From contig JANXWW010000133.1 of the NCBI GenBank assembly GCA_025350945.1, positions 1-9,560 of the forward strand: 9,560 bases of DNA, in the 5' to 3' direction. The notes under the pieces are model-generated. The model worked only from the letters and a program-made list of their open reading frames with translations, did no database searches and was not told where the DNA came from. The stretch comes from Burkholderiales bacterium. GTDB taxonomy: Bacteria; Pseudomonadota; Gammaproteobacteria; Burkholderiales; Usitatibacteraceae. Positions 1 through 6,355 of the stretch are shown piece after piece. Numbering within the stretch: position 1 is the stretch's first letter; every line of letters begins with the position of its first letter. Made by a program: the position numbers and the translations under genes.

Positions 1-409
1 TCGAGCCGGACGGAATTTTGAATGGCTCGTACAAAAATGAGCGCAGTAAAAACACCACCAAAATAACCGGGAAAAAACTCTTGGCCATCTCCACGACGAC
101 CGGATCGCCCGAATCTTTTGCGCGTTTTTTACTCAGCACAAGTGCATCAATTGCCCAGATGAGGCCGGTAGCAGTCGTCGCCAACAGCAAAACCGTTGCG
201 AAGCCAAGAACCTCTTTAAAGGTGAGCATCGCCATGCCAACAATGGCGAAAATTGGCCATGCAATTTCCAGCCATACATTGGGATGGCTGACATCTGCGC
301 CGTCACTTGTTTTTTGCATCTGCACTACGTCAGGCTTGCGAAAAAAGCCCATCACGATTACCAGACCGCTGATCGCCAACGCTGCCCAACCAATCATTTC
401 CCAGTTCAT
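1..409 (-). CDS. lepB: Signal peptidase I, N-terminal part (runs off left edge)
   Basis: Signal peptidase I is the inner-membrane serine protease (Ser/Lys dyad) that removes signal peptides from secreted proteins. Only 136 codons lie in the window. Reading leftwards from ATG at 409 the protein starts MNWEMIGWAAL and reaches SFLYEPFKIPSGS; the final complete codon (bases 2-4) is the Ser of the family's PSGSM box, the catalytic nucleophile (Ser90 in E. coli). The catalytic Lys lies beyond the edge. Hydrophobic stretches at about residues 5-22, 46-63, 67-92 and 110-126 suggest three or four membrane spans, more than the two of E. coli LepB. An AAGGA ribosome binding site sits at 416-420, six bases before the ATG. 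The gene follows lepA on the same strand after a 148-bp gap, the usual lepA-lepB order. Identification is firm from the EPFKIPSGS box plus context. Confidence 0.93.
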   Translation of the reverse strand, partial: MNWEMIGWAALAISGLVIVMGFFRKPDVVQMQKTSDGADVSHPNVWLEIAWPIFAIVGMAMLTFKEVLGFATVLLLATTATGLIWAIDALVLSKKRAKDSGDPVVVEMAKSFFPVILVVFLLRSFLYEPFKIPSGS

Positions 410-433
410 TTATTTTCCTTGCAGTTTGGTCTT

Positions 434-464
434 ATGTCGACATGGCACTCGACATGACATGTCG
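434..464. repeat. Cluster of CGACATG half-sites between lepA and lepB
   Basis: The heptamer CGACATG occurs at 438-444 and 450-456, and inverted as CATGTCG at 458-464. The second and third copies form a perfect 15-bp palindrome around base 457. The first copy sits in the 10-bp palindrome ATGTCGACAT (434-443). Direct copies are 12 bp apart, about one helical turn. In RNA, either CGACAT/ATGTCG with a 3-base loop or copy 1 with copy 3 could pair. No T-run follows, so it is not an intrinsic terminator. An operator or an RNA processing or structural element ahead of lepB is possible; the function is unknown. Confidence 0.5.
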
Positions 465-557
465 TTGTGTAACTATATTTGCCAAACCTATTTTGTTGGT
501 TCACGCATCAGGCTTCCACCAAAATGCGACGAACGCCCTTTAACGAAACATTAATCA

Positions 558-2342
558 TCAAATCTGAAGTATCGCTAGGAAAGCCTCTTGCGGGATTTCA
601 ACACTGCCGACTTGTTTCATGCGTTTTTTACCTGCCTTTTGCTTTTCCAGCAATTTACGCTTGCGGGAAATATCGCCGCCGTAACACTTCGCCAACACAT
701 TCTTGCGCAACGCTTTTACGTTTTCACGCGCAATAATATTTGCGCCAATGGCTGCCTGCACCGCCACATCAAACATTTGGCGCGGAATCAGCTCACGCAT
801 TTTTGCGGCCAGCTCGCGGCCCCGGAACTGGCTGTTGCCACGATGCACAATCAGCGACAGCGCATCCACCTTGTCGCCGTTAATCATGATGTCGAGCTTC
901 ACCAAATCGGCGGCGCGATATTCTTTAAAATCGTAATCGAGCGACGCATAACCGCGCGACACTGATTTTAATTTATCGAAGAAATCCATGACGACTTCGT
1001 TCATTGGCATATCGTATTTTAAAATCACCTGCCGACCCGCGTATTGCATATCAACCTGCGAACCGCGTTTTTGGTTGCACAGCGTAATCACCGAGCCCAC
1101 GTACTCCTGCGGCATCAGCATCGTTGCCGTAATAATCGGCTCACGAATTTCCTGGATTTTTGAAAGCTCTGGCAATTTCGACGGGTTCTCGATCTCAATC
1201 ACTGAGCCGTCGTTATTCACGATCTGATAAATCACCGTCGGTGCCGTGGTGATGAGCTCCATGTCGTACTCGCGCTCAAGCCGTTCCTGCACAATTTCCA
1301 TGTGCAACAAACCCAGGAAACCGCAGCGAAATCCAAAGCCTAACGCTTGCGATGTTTCCGGCTCAAACCGCAATGACGAATCATTTAATTGCAGCTTGGT
1401 CAGCGCGTCACGCAGTGCATCGTATTGATTCGATTCCACCGGATACAAGCCGGCAAACACTTGTGGCTTTATTTCCTTGAATCCCGGCAGCGCAGCACTT
1501 GCCGGGCGATCCACCAGCGTTACCGTGTCACCCACCTTTGCCGATGCCAGCTCTTTGATACCCGCGATCACAAAGCCCACGCCCCCAGCCGAAAGCGCTT
1601 CTTTGCCTACCGATTTGGGCGTGAATACGCCGACATTCTCGACCAGATGCTGCGCACCGGTCGCCATCAATAAAATCTTGTCTTTTGGTTTAATCGCGCC
1701 ATCCACCACGCGCACCAGCATGACCACGCCCACATAATTGTCAAACCACGAATCGATAATCAGCGCCTTCAATGGCGCTGTTTTGTCTCCCACCGGCGGG
1801 GGAATTTTAGCAATCACGGTTTCGATAACATCATCAATGCCCAGGCCCGTCTTGGCGCTACACTGCACTGCATCCGAGGCATCGATACCAATAATATCTT
1901 CGATCTCGGCCTTGACACGATCCACGTCTGCTGAAGGCAGATCAATTTTGTTTAACACGGGAGCGACTTCCACACCCAGCTCCACCGCTGTATAGCAGTT
2001 GGCAACTGTTTGCGCTTCCACGCCTTGCGAGGCATCCACTACCAGCAGCGCGCCTTCGCAGGCAGATAGGGAACGCGAAACTTCATACGAAAAATCAACG
2101 TGACCGGGTGTATCGATCAAATTCAATTCATAGGTTTGACCATCACGCGCTTTATACGTCAACGCTGCCGTTTGCGCCTTGATGGTAATACCGCGTTCAC
2201 GTTCCAGCGCCATGGAGTCCAGCACTTGCGATCCCATTTCACGTGACGACAAGCCGCCGCAACGCTCAATAATGCGATCCGCCAGGGTAGATTTACCGTG
2301 GTCAATGTGCGCAATGATCGAAAAATTTCTGATTAATTTCAT
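558..2342 (-). CDS. lepA: Elongation factor 4 (LepA), ribosome-associated translational GTPase
   Basis: LepA/EF4 is a cytosolic, partly membrane-associated GTPase related to EF-G that acts on ribosomes during initiation/elongation or under ionic stress. The protein is 594 residues, close to the family norm of about 600, and matches E. coli LepA from end to end. GTPase motifs are all present: G1 AHIDHGKST (11-19), G2 Thr53 in RGITIK, G3 DTPGH (77-81), G4 NKID (131-134), G5 SAK (162-164). The LepA-specific C-terminal domain is intact (NVLAKCYGGDISRK, then GKKRMKQVG and the end PQEAFLAILQI). The ATG at 2342 gives the canonical N-terminus MKLIRNFSIIAHIDHGK, but no convincing Shine-Dalgarno sequence precedes it. 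It lies downstream of the terminator at 2403-2432, so it probably has its own promoter in 2343-2400, and is followed by lepB. Confidence 0.98.
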   Translation of the reverse strand: MKLIRNFSIIAHIDHGKSTLADRIIERCGGLSSREMGSQVLDSMALERERGITIKAQTAALTYKARDGQTYELNLIDTPGHVDFSYEVSRSLSACEGALLVVDASQGVEAQTVANCYTAVELGVEVAPVLNKIDLPSADVDRVKAEIEDIIGIDASDAVQCSAKTGLGIDDVIETVIAKIPPPVGDKTAPLKALIIDSWFDNYVGVVMLVRVVDGAIKPKDKILLMATGAQHLVENVGVFTPKSVGKEALSAGGVGFVIAGIKELASAKVGDTVTLVDRPASAALPGFKEIKPQVFAGLYPVESNQYDALRDALTKLQLNDSSLRFEPETSQALGFGFRCGFLGLLHMEIVQERLEREYDMELITTAPTVIYQIVNNDGSVIEIENPSKLPELSKIQEIREPIITATMLMPQEYVGSVITLCNQKRGSQVDMQYAGRQVILKYDMPMNEVVMDFFDKLKSVSRGYASLDYDFKEYRAADLVKLDIMINGDKVDALSLIVHRGNSQFRGRELAAKMRELIPRQMFDVAVQAAIGANIIARENVKALRKNVLAKCYGGDISRKRKLLEKQKAGKKRMKQVGSVEIPQEAFLAILQI

Positions 2343-2360
2343 ACTGGTTCGGTGGCCACT

Positions 2361-2400
2361 GTTTTTGCGTAATGTGAAGCGTAATTTTTATCGTAAAAAA
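2361..2400 (-). promoter_or_regulatory. Possible lepA promoter region
   Basis: The terminator just upstream implies that lepA transcription starts between it and 2342. On the minus strand a weak sigma-70-like pair is visible: TTTACG, 17 bases, CATTAC (four and three matches to consensus). The same stretch carries a direct repeat of GCGTAAT (plus strand 2367-2373 and 2379-2385) spaced 12 bp. This is suggestive only; the hexamers are poor. Confidence 0.2.
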
Positions 2401-2434
2401 ACAAATAAGGGCACGACATCGTGCCCTTATTTTT
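2395..2434 (-). terminator. Strong rho-independent terminator after the glutaredoxin gene
   Basis: A perfect 13-bp stem (2403-2415 with 2420-2432, core AAGGGCACG/CGTGCCCTT) has a 4-base loop, ACAT. On the minus strand it is followed by TTATTTG and then six Ts (2400-2395), as expected for termination of transcription coming from the sigma-E operon and glutaredoxin gene, about 60 bases after that gene's stop. On the plus strand the stem is also followed by five Ts, so it may work in both directions. It marks the boundary between the sigma-E group and lepA-lepB. Confidence 0.9.
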
Positions 2435-2493
2435 GCAAAACGATTCACAAACGAAATTTTAACGCAAACACATCATTTTCGCGAGCTATTCCG

Positions 2494-2739
2494 CTACGCG
2501 GGGGTGAGCAAATGCGCTGCAAGTCTGGCGTCGTCCAGAAAATAGTGGCAAATTTCGTTGTCGCCATGCAACAAGACCGGGACTTTATCGCCGTAGCGCA
2601 ACTCCAGCGCGGCGTCCAAATCAACATCTACCATCTCAATATCAAACTCAAGCTGATTACGGCTTTGAAATTCTTTCAAAGCCGTAATCATGTCATCGCA
2701 TAAATGGCAGTAACTTCTGGATAGTACGGTGAGCCTCAT
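2494..2739 (-). CDS. Small glutaredoxin-like (DUF836-type) thiol protein
   Basis: This 81-residue protein has a short thioredoxin fold. The N-terminus MRLTVLSRSYCHLCDDM carries a CxxC motif (Cys11, Cys14) at the end of the first strand. VPVLL (Val53-Pro54) supplies the expected cis-proline, and the rest has an alternating helix/strand pattern. The length is normal for this family of thioredoxin-fold proteins often found between a mucD-like gene and lepA. The redox partner and substrate are not known; a cytosolic thiol-disulfide role is inferred from the motif, and there is no signal peptide. The ATG is 13 bases after the degQ stop with only a weak ribosome binding site, so translation may depend on the upstream gene. 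A second frame on the same strand also stays open but lacks the motif. Codons about 17-29 are a perfect inverted repeat (see 2654-2690). Confidence 0.88.
   Translation of the reverse strand: MRLTVLSRSYCHLCDDMITALKEFQSRNQLEFDIEMVDVDLDAALELRYGDKVPVLLHGDNEICHYFLDDARLAAHLLTPA
2654..2690. repeat. Perfect 17-bp inverted repeat (hairpin) inside the glutaredoxin gene
   Basis: TGATTACGGCTTTGAAA (2654-2670) is followed by the three-base spacer TTC and then its exact reverse complement TTTCAAAGCCGTAATCA (2674-2690). Pairing stops at the next bases (C2653, T2691). The repeat lies wholly in coding sequence, covering the helix after the CxxC motif (ITALKEFQSRNQ), and does not disturb the frame or the usual protein length. 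There is no T-run after it on either strand, so it does not look like an intrinsic terminator. As RNA it would be a very stable stem. Confidence 0.95.
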
Positions 2740-2752
2740 CGCTTAAAAATAA

Positions 2753-4342
2753 TTATTTTGCATCCGCGCGCAAGGTAATGTATCGGCTCTCTTCGCCACG
2801 TTTTATCAACAGCGCTGCTGGTTTTTTCGTATCCATTTTTGCCACCAATTCAGCAAATTGCGCTGCGGTTTTCACATCAACAGTATTGAATGCCAAAATC
2901 AAATCGCCAGGTTGAATGCCTCCGCGTTCTGCGGCACCATCCACATCCTCAACAATCACGCCCTGTCCCATTTTCAATTCTTTCTTGTCATCAGCGCCGA
3001 TATCTTTCACAACAAGCCCAAGGCGGTTGGGCTTGCCGGGCGGGGATTTGGGATCTGCCTTCCTGTCACCTGGCAAGGAAGCCACACGCGTATCCGCAGG
3101 CGCCTCGGCAACAGTAACCGCGTAATCTTTTTCCGCACCCTTGCGCCAAATGGATAAAGTGATTTTTGTGCCCGGCAACTTTGTCGAAATCGCGCGCACC
3201 ACATCAATATTATTTTTGACCGCAACGCCATTTACTTTGCGAATAATGTCTTTAGACAAAATGCCTGCTTTGTCGGCAGGGCCGTCCTTCTCGACCATCT
3301 TTATCATCACGCCAGGCGCTTTAGGTAGGCCAAACGATTCAGCCAGATCATCACTTATACCGCCCTGTTCCATCTCAATGGCAATGCGGCCTCGCGTGAC
3401 CTTACCACCCTTGATAATTTGATTGGCGGTTTCGTTTGCGGTGTTGATCGGAATCGCAAACGAAATGCCGATATAGCCGCCACCATCGGAATAAATTTGC
3501 GAATTGATACCGATTACTTCGCCTTTGATGTTGAACAGCGGTCCGCCAGAATTACCAGGATTCACCGCAGCATCGGTCTGAATGAAGGGCACGAATTCGC
3601 CTGTCTCGCGAGTTTTTGCGCTGACGATACCGGCTGTCACGGTATTCTCAAAACCGAACGGTGAACCAATCGCCATCACCCATTCGCCCACGCGCACTTT
3701 GTCTGAATCGCCGAGCGTGACTTTCGGCAAACCAGTGGCTTCAAGTTTCAGCACAGCAATATCCGTGCGCTGATCCGAGCCAATCACCTTCGCCTTGAAT
3801 TCACGTTTATCGGTGAGCGTGACGATCACCTCTTCAGCATTCGCCACCACGTGTGCGTTGGTCAGAACATAACCGTCCGCTGAAAAAATAAAGCCTGAAC
3901 CCTGCCCCAGATTTCGCAACGGTGGCTCTTCTCCGCCTTTAGGCGCGCGACGTGGTGCCTTGGGTACGTTAGGCGCATTAGGATTTGGGTTCCGCGGCGA
4001 TGGCGTCGCATCTGGCGGCATGAAGCGGCGGAAAAATTCATACATCGGATCGTTCTCGTCAAGCTGTAAACCGCTTTGACCACGCGCACTCGCACGCGCT
4101 TTGGTGCTGACGTTGACCACCGAAGGGCCAAACTTCTCGACCAGCTCTGTAAAATCCGGCAGCTCGCGTGCCGCTGCGACACCCACCGACGAAATCACGA
4201 AAGTGAGTGCGACCGCAAAGGCCAGCAGCATATTCAATGCAATCATCAAAGCACGTTGCGGCTTTTTGTTTTCAACAGCGTGTGCGTTTGATCCTGCTTT
4301 CGCTGGATAACCAGCTTTATTTACTTCAATGCGACCGTTCAT
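2753..4342 (-). CDS. degQ: DegQ/MucD-type periplasmic serine protease (HtrA family, two PDZ domains)
   Basis: HtrA/DegP-family protease and chaperone acting on misfolded periplasmic proteins, 529 residues from the chosen start. A basic stretch, then a hydrophobic signal or anchor segment at about 31-58, is followed by the mature-like start RELPDFTELVEKFGPSVVNVS. A proline-rich insert (about 109-141) precedes the trypsin-like domain with the triad His164 (TNAHVV), Asp194 (TDIAVLK) and Ser265 (GNSGGPL). Two PDZ domains follow (about 318-412 and 438-525), which fits DegP/DegQ/MucD rather than single-PDZ DegS. The start at 4342 is preferred because GGAGA lies just upstream and it leaves a normal signal peptide; an in-frame ATG at 4447 (564 residues) also has a GGTGAG site before it. 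The gene sits downstream of rseB in the place mucD holds in Pseudomonas. The symbol mucD would be equally fair. Confidence 0.93.
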   Translation of the reverse strand: MNGRIEVNKAGYPAKAGSNAHAVENKKPQRALMIALNMLLAFAVALTFVISSVGVAAARELPDFTELVEKFGPSVVNVSTKARASARGQSGLQLDENDPMYEFFRRFMPPDATPSPRNPNPNAPNVPKAPRRAPKGGEEPPLRNLGQGSGFIFSADGYVLTNAHVVANAEEVIVTLTDKREFKAKVIGSDQRTDIAVLKLEATGLPKVTLGDSDKVRVGEWVMAIGSPFGFENTVTAGIVSAKTRETGEFVPFIQTDAAVNPGNSGGPLFNIKGEVIGINSQIYSDGGGYIGISFAIPINTANETANQIIKGGKVTRGRIAIEMEQGGISDDLAESFGLPKAPGVMIKMVEKDGPADKAGILSKDIIRKVNGVAVKNNIDVVRAISTKLPGTKITLSIWRKGAEKDYAVTVAEAPADTRVASLPGDRKADPKSPPGKPNRLGLVVKDIGADDKKELKMGQGVIVEDVDGAAERGGIQPGDLILAFNTVDVKTAAQFAELVAKMDTKKPAALLIKRGEESRYITLRADAK

Positions 4343-4511
4343 TTTTTCTCCATAAACAATATTCAAGCGCCAAAACAAATTATGCAAAACAACGATACAA
4401 AAATTATGGGCAACAAGGTAGCGAATAACGAGACGAATTGGATTCATCCGTTCTCACCAACCACCTATTTTCAAGCTGACGAACATAACCGGTAAACAGT
4501 ACAAAAAAAAC
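4343..4511 (-). other. rseB-degQ intergenic spacer
   Basis: This 169-bp AT-rich gap follows the rseB stop. A run of eight Ts (minus strand) comes right after the rseB stop, but the GC-rich stretch before it forms at best a 4-bp stem, so I do not call a terminator. It holds an in-frame upstream ATG for degQ (4447). CATAAT occurs as a good -10 hexamer on the minus strand without a fitting -35. Read-through from the rpoE operon is the simplest supply of degQ mRNA. Confidence 0.4.
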
Positions 4512-5624
4512 TTAGCGCGCTCGCCGCGTTACGCCATCAGCAATCGCCTGCACCGCGGCAAACGGCACATCACCCATCACCGTAACCTGGAAATCAGCGA
4601 CCGAGCGTACTGCAAAAGTTGTTGGGCTGTCATCAGATACGCCGCCACCATTGACGCGTCCCACGGTTTGCGAGGGCTCCACAAATACAGACACATTCGA
4701 CAAACCATCAGAGACCACCAAATGCGCGAGTGGTTGCGGGCGACCCGGTTGTAAACGCATCATCTCCATTATTTTTTTAAATCCCGCAGGCAAATTGCTC
4801 ACCAGCCAACCTGTATCAACATCTTTTTGCGGTGTCGCGGGTGTCGAATAATCGCGCCGCCAGCCAATTGATTGTTCAAACTTTGATTTGAGCGTTTGCT
4901 TTGCCACGTTGCGGCTTAAATCAAGCTGCGTAAAAACGAATTGTTCCAGCAATTGGTTGCGATCATTATAAGTTTTTGCCCGCAGCAGCAGGCCAGAACC
5001 CAGCTCAGCGCACAGCTTCTGCATGTAGCGCATCGAATCTTTGGGCTCAAGGATTATCCACTGGCAATCGTATTCGGCAATACGATCTTTCGGGCCCATT
5101 TTGACGCGATAGTTCTCAGCAATTTTTTTCGGGTTACCGGTAACTAAAGAAGGAAAAAAACGACCGGTGGTGCGCCGATCAACGAGCACCGCTTTTTCCT
5201 CAGGCTGATAGTAATACATCTCGTCATTACGTCGGATGATTTCCGTCGGCGGGCCGTCAAGTAACTCGATTTTTTCGTGCTCGACGCCCTGCTTGTCTAC
5301 CATGTGCGTCACGCGCGTGGATGTGCTGTTTTCCGGTGTCGAATGCACGAATACGCCGCAGTAAGGAATCTCACGGCCCGCACGCGAAATACGTTCCAGC
5401 CATTCAAGTGCGTCGCCACCTTTGATGTCACGCGCTTCGACGGGACTGATTTTTTGCATGTCGCGTGTGCGTGTATCACCCTCACCCGCAAACGCCGATG
5501 ATGCCGCACCCGTTACGCTAAAAACACAACTGGCAAAAACGCAGTGTGACACCGCCAGCTTGACTAATTGAGACAAGCAAGCCAATTTTTTTATTGGAGT
5601 AAATGAGAGAAGAGCCTGGTTCAT
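4512..5624 (-). CDS. rseB: Sigma-E regulatory protein RseB/MucB (periplasmic)
   Basis: RseB/MucB is a periplasmic protein that binds the periplasmic part of RseA and shields it from proteolysis until envelope damage, including lipid or LPS signals, releases it. The protein has 370 residues. A signal peptide (hydrophobic about 20-46) ends in SSAFA, with likely cleavage after Ala46. The large N-terminal lipoprotein-carrier-like domain (about 70-240) includes DALEWLERIS, GVFVH and RRNDEMYYY; the smaller C-terminal domain (about 260-368) includes GWLVSNLPAGF and HLVVSDGLSNVSVFVE, typical of MucB/RseB. It is slightly longer than E. coli RseB, mainly through the leader. The ATG at 5624 has only a poor ribosome binding site (AGAG). 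The gene lies 136 bp after rseA and is probably cotranscribed with it. Confidence 0.93.
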   Translation of the reverse strand: MNQALLSFTPIKKLACLSQLVKLAVSHCVFASCVFSVTGAASSAFAGEGDTRTRDMQKISPVEARDIKGGDALEWLERISRAGREIPYCGVFVHSTPENSTSTRVTHMVDKQGVEHEKIELLDGPPTEIIRRNDEMYYYQPEEKAVLVDRRTTGRFFPSLVTGNPKKIAENYRVKMGPKDRIAEYDCQWIILEPKDSMRYMQKLCAELGSGLLLRAKTYNDRNQLLEQFVFTQLDLSRNVAKQTLKSKFEQSIGWRRDYSTPATPQKDVDTGWLVSNLPAGFKKIMEMMRLQPGRPQPLAHLVVSDGLSNVSVFVEPSQTVGRVNGGGVSDDSPTTFAVRSVADFQVTVMGDVPFAAVQAIADGVTRRAR

Positions 5625-5664
5625 GTATTACTCTGATGCGCCTTAATACGAATTACAACAATCT

Positions 5665-5688
5665 TGTTTTTACGACCCTGTTTTTACG
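5665..5688. repeat. Tandem TGTTTTTACG repeat in the rseA-rseB gap
   Basis: TGTTTTTACG occurs at 5665-5674 and 5679-5688, starts 14 bp apart (CGTAAAAACA twice on the coding strand). A near copy, TGTTTTTGCG, lies just upstream of lepA (2360-2369). The surrounding 136-bp gap (5625-5760) is AT-rich, and I find no convincing promoter or terminator in it. The repeat may be a protein-binding site or chance in low-complexity DNA. Confidence 0.4.
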
Positions 5689-5760
5689 GTTTCGTTTTGA
5701 TGCCCGATTTTTAATGTTCTATCGATATTTCGCACGCTCAAAGCAAATTTGTATAAATAA

Positions 5761-6354
5761 TTACTGCGCCGCAGCTTGCCGGGGTTCTGCTTGTGTCGTG
5801 GATGCCGCACGCAATGCGGACGAATTGGCGAACTGACGATGTATCGTCAAATAATCATTTACGCGCTGCTTGTTTGCTTCAACCTCGCCGGTGGCAGCCG
5901 TCGAGGCAGTCGCCAATTCCACATAGCTCGGTGTCGGCATTTGCTTTGCAACTTGCGACGACGCGGTTGCAGTATCTTGTTGCCGGTCTTGTTGCTTGAG
6001 CACAATAACGCCAATTGCGGTCACCGTCACCACTGATGCAGCCATTGCCAACACCATTCGTGTTTTCTTTTCCACTGTGGCGGGCTTTACAACGACGGAC
6101 AGTTTCGCCGAGCTAGAAATCGCCGCTGGTGCCAGAATAGTGGGCTCTTCCGCAAGTCTTGCAAAAATGGATTCCGCGCAGGCTTTACGACGCGCGGTGA
6201 CTGAAGGCGTGTCGCCGCGAATGGCATCGCCAATCAGGTGATAACAATCCCAATCACCTCGCTGCTGGGCATCCTGCCCGAGTGTCTTGATCGCAGCCAG
6301 CGCGTCGGTGCGATCAAGCTCACCATCCATCAGCGCGGATAATTTCTCGTTCAT
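5761..6354 (-). CDS. rseA: Anti-sigma-E factor RseA/MucA
   Basis: RseA is an inner-membrane anti-sigma factor. Its cytoplasmic N-terminus holds RpoE inactive, and regulated proteolysis of its periplasmic and membrane parts frees the sigma factor. The protein has 197 residues. The N-terminal MNEKLSALMDGELD is the family signature (LSALxDGE), followed by the helical region around GDWDCYHLIGDAIRGD (33-48). A single membrane span lies at about 100-119, with basic residues on its cytoplasmic side (VEKKTR). The periplasmic tail contains VNDYLTIHRQFANSSAL (165-181), a stretch I recall as conserved in RseA/MucA homologues. The start is certain: AGGAGGTG ends five bases before the ATG. The rpoE stop is one base upstream, so translation of the two is likely coupled, keeping sigma and anti-sigma in balance. 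Confidence 0.94.
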   Translation of the reverse strand: MNEKLSALMDGELDRTDALAAIKTLGQDAQQRGDWDCYHLIGDAIRGDTPSVTARRKACAESIFARLAEEPTILAPAAISSSAKLSVVVKPATVEKKTRMVLAMAASVVTVTAIGVIVLKQQDRQQDTATASSQVAKQMPTPSYVELATASTAATGEVEANKQRVNDYLTIHRQFANSSALRAASTTQAEPRQAAAQ

Positions 6355-6355
6355 T

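Noticed and set aside
18..554. Long plus-strand open frame opposite lepB
   Set aside because: It is antisense to the clear lepB reading frame, has no recognisable family and no supporting start signal. The same holds for the other plus-strand frames opposite lepA, degQ, rseB, rseA and rpoE and the minus-strand frames opposite nadB.
2445..2627. Alternative 60-residue minus-strand frame overlapping the 3' half of the glutaredoxin gene
   Set aside because: It is a shifted-frame shadow without a motif, whereas the overlapping frame has the CxxC and cis-proline signature.
4503..4530. Run of eight Ts after the rseB stop as a possible terminator
   Set aside because: The GC-rich sequence before it (GCGGCGAGCGCGC) does not form a stem longer than about 4 bp, and downstream degQ is expected to be cotranscribed.
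5067..5086. 8-bp inverted repeat ATCGTATT/AATACGAT with loop CGGC inside rseB
   Set aside because: A stem of this size is expected about once by chance in a window this long, and there is no T-run or gene boundary next to it.
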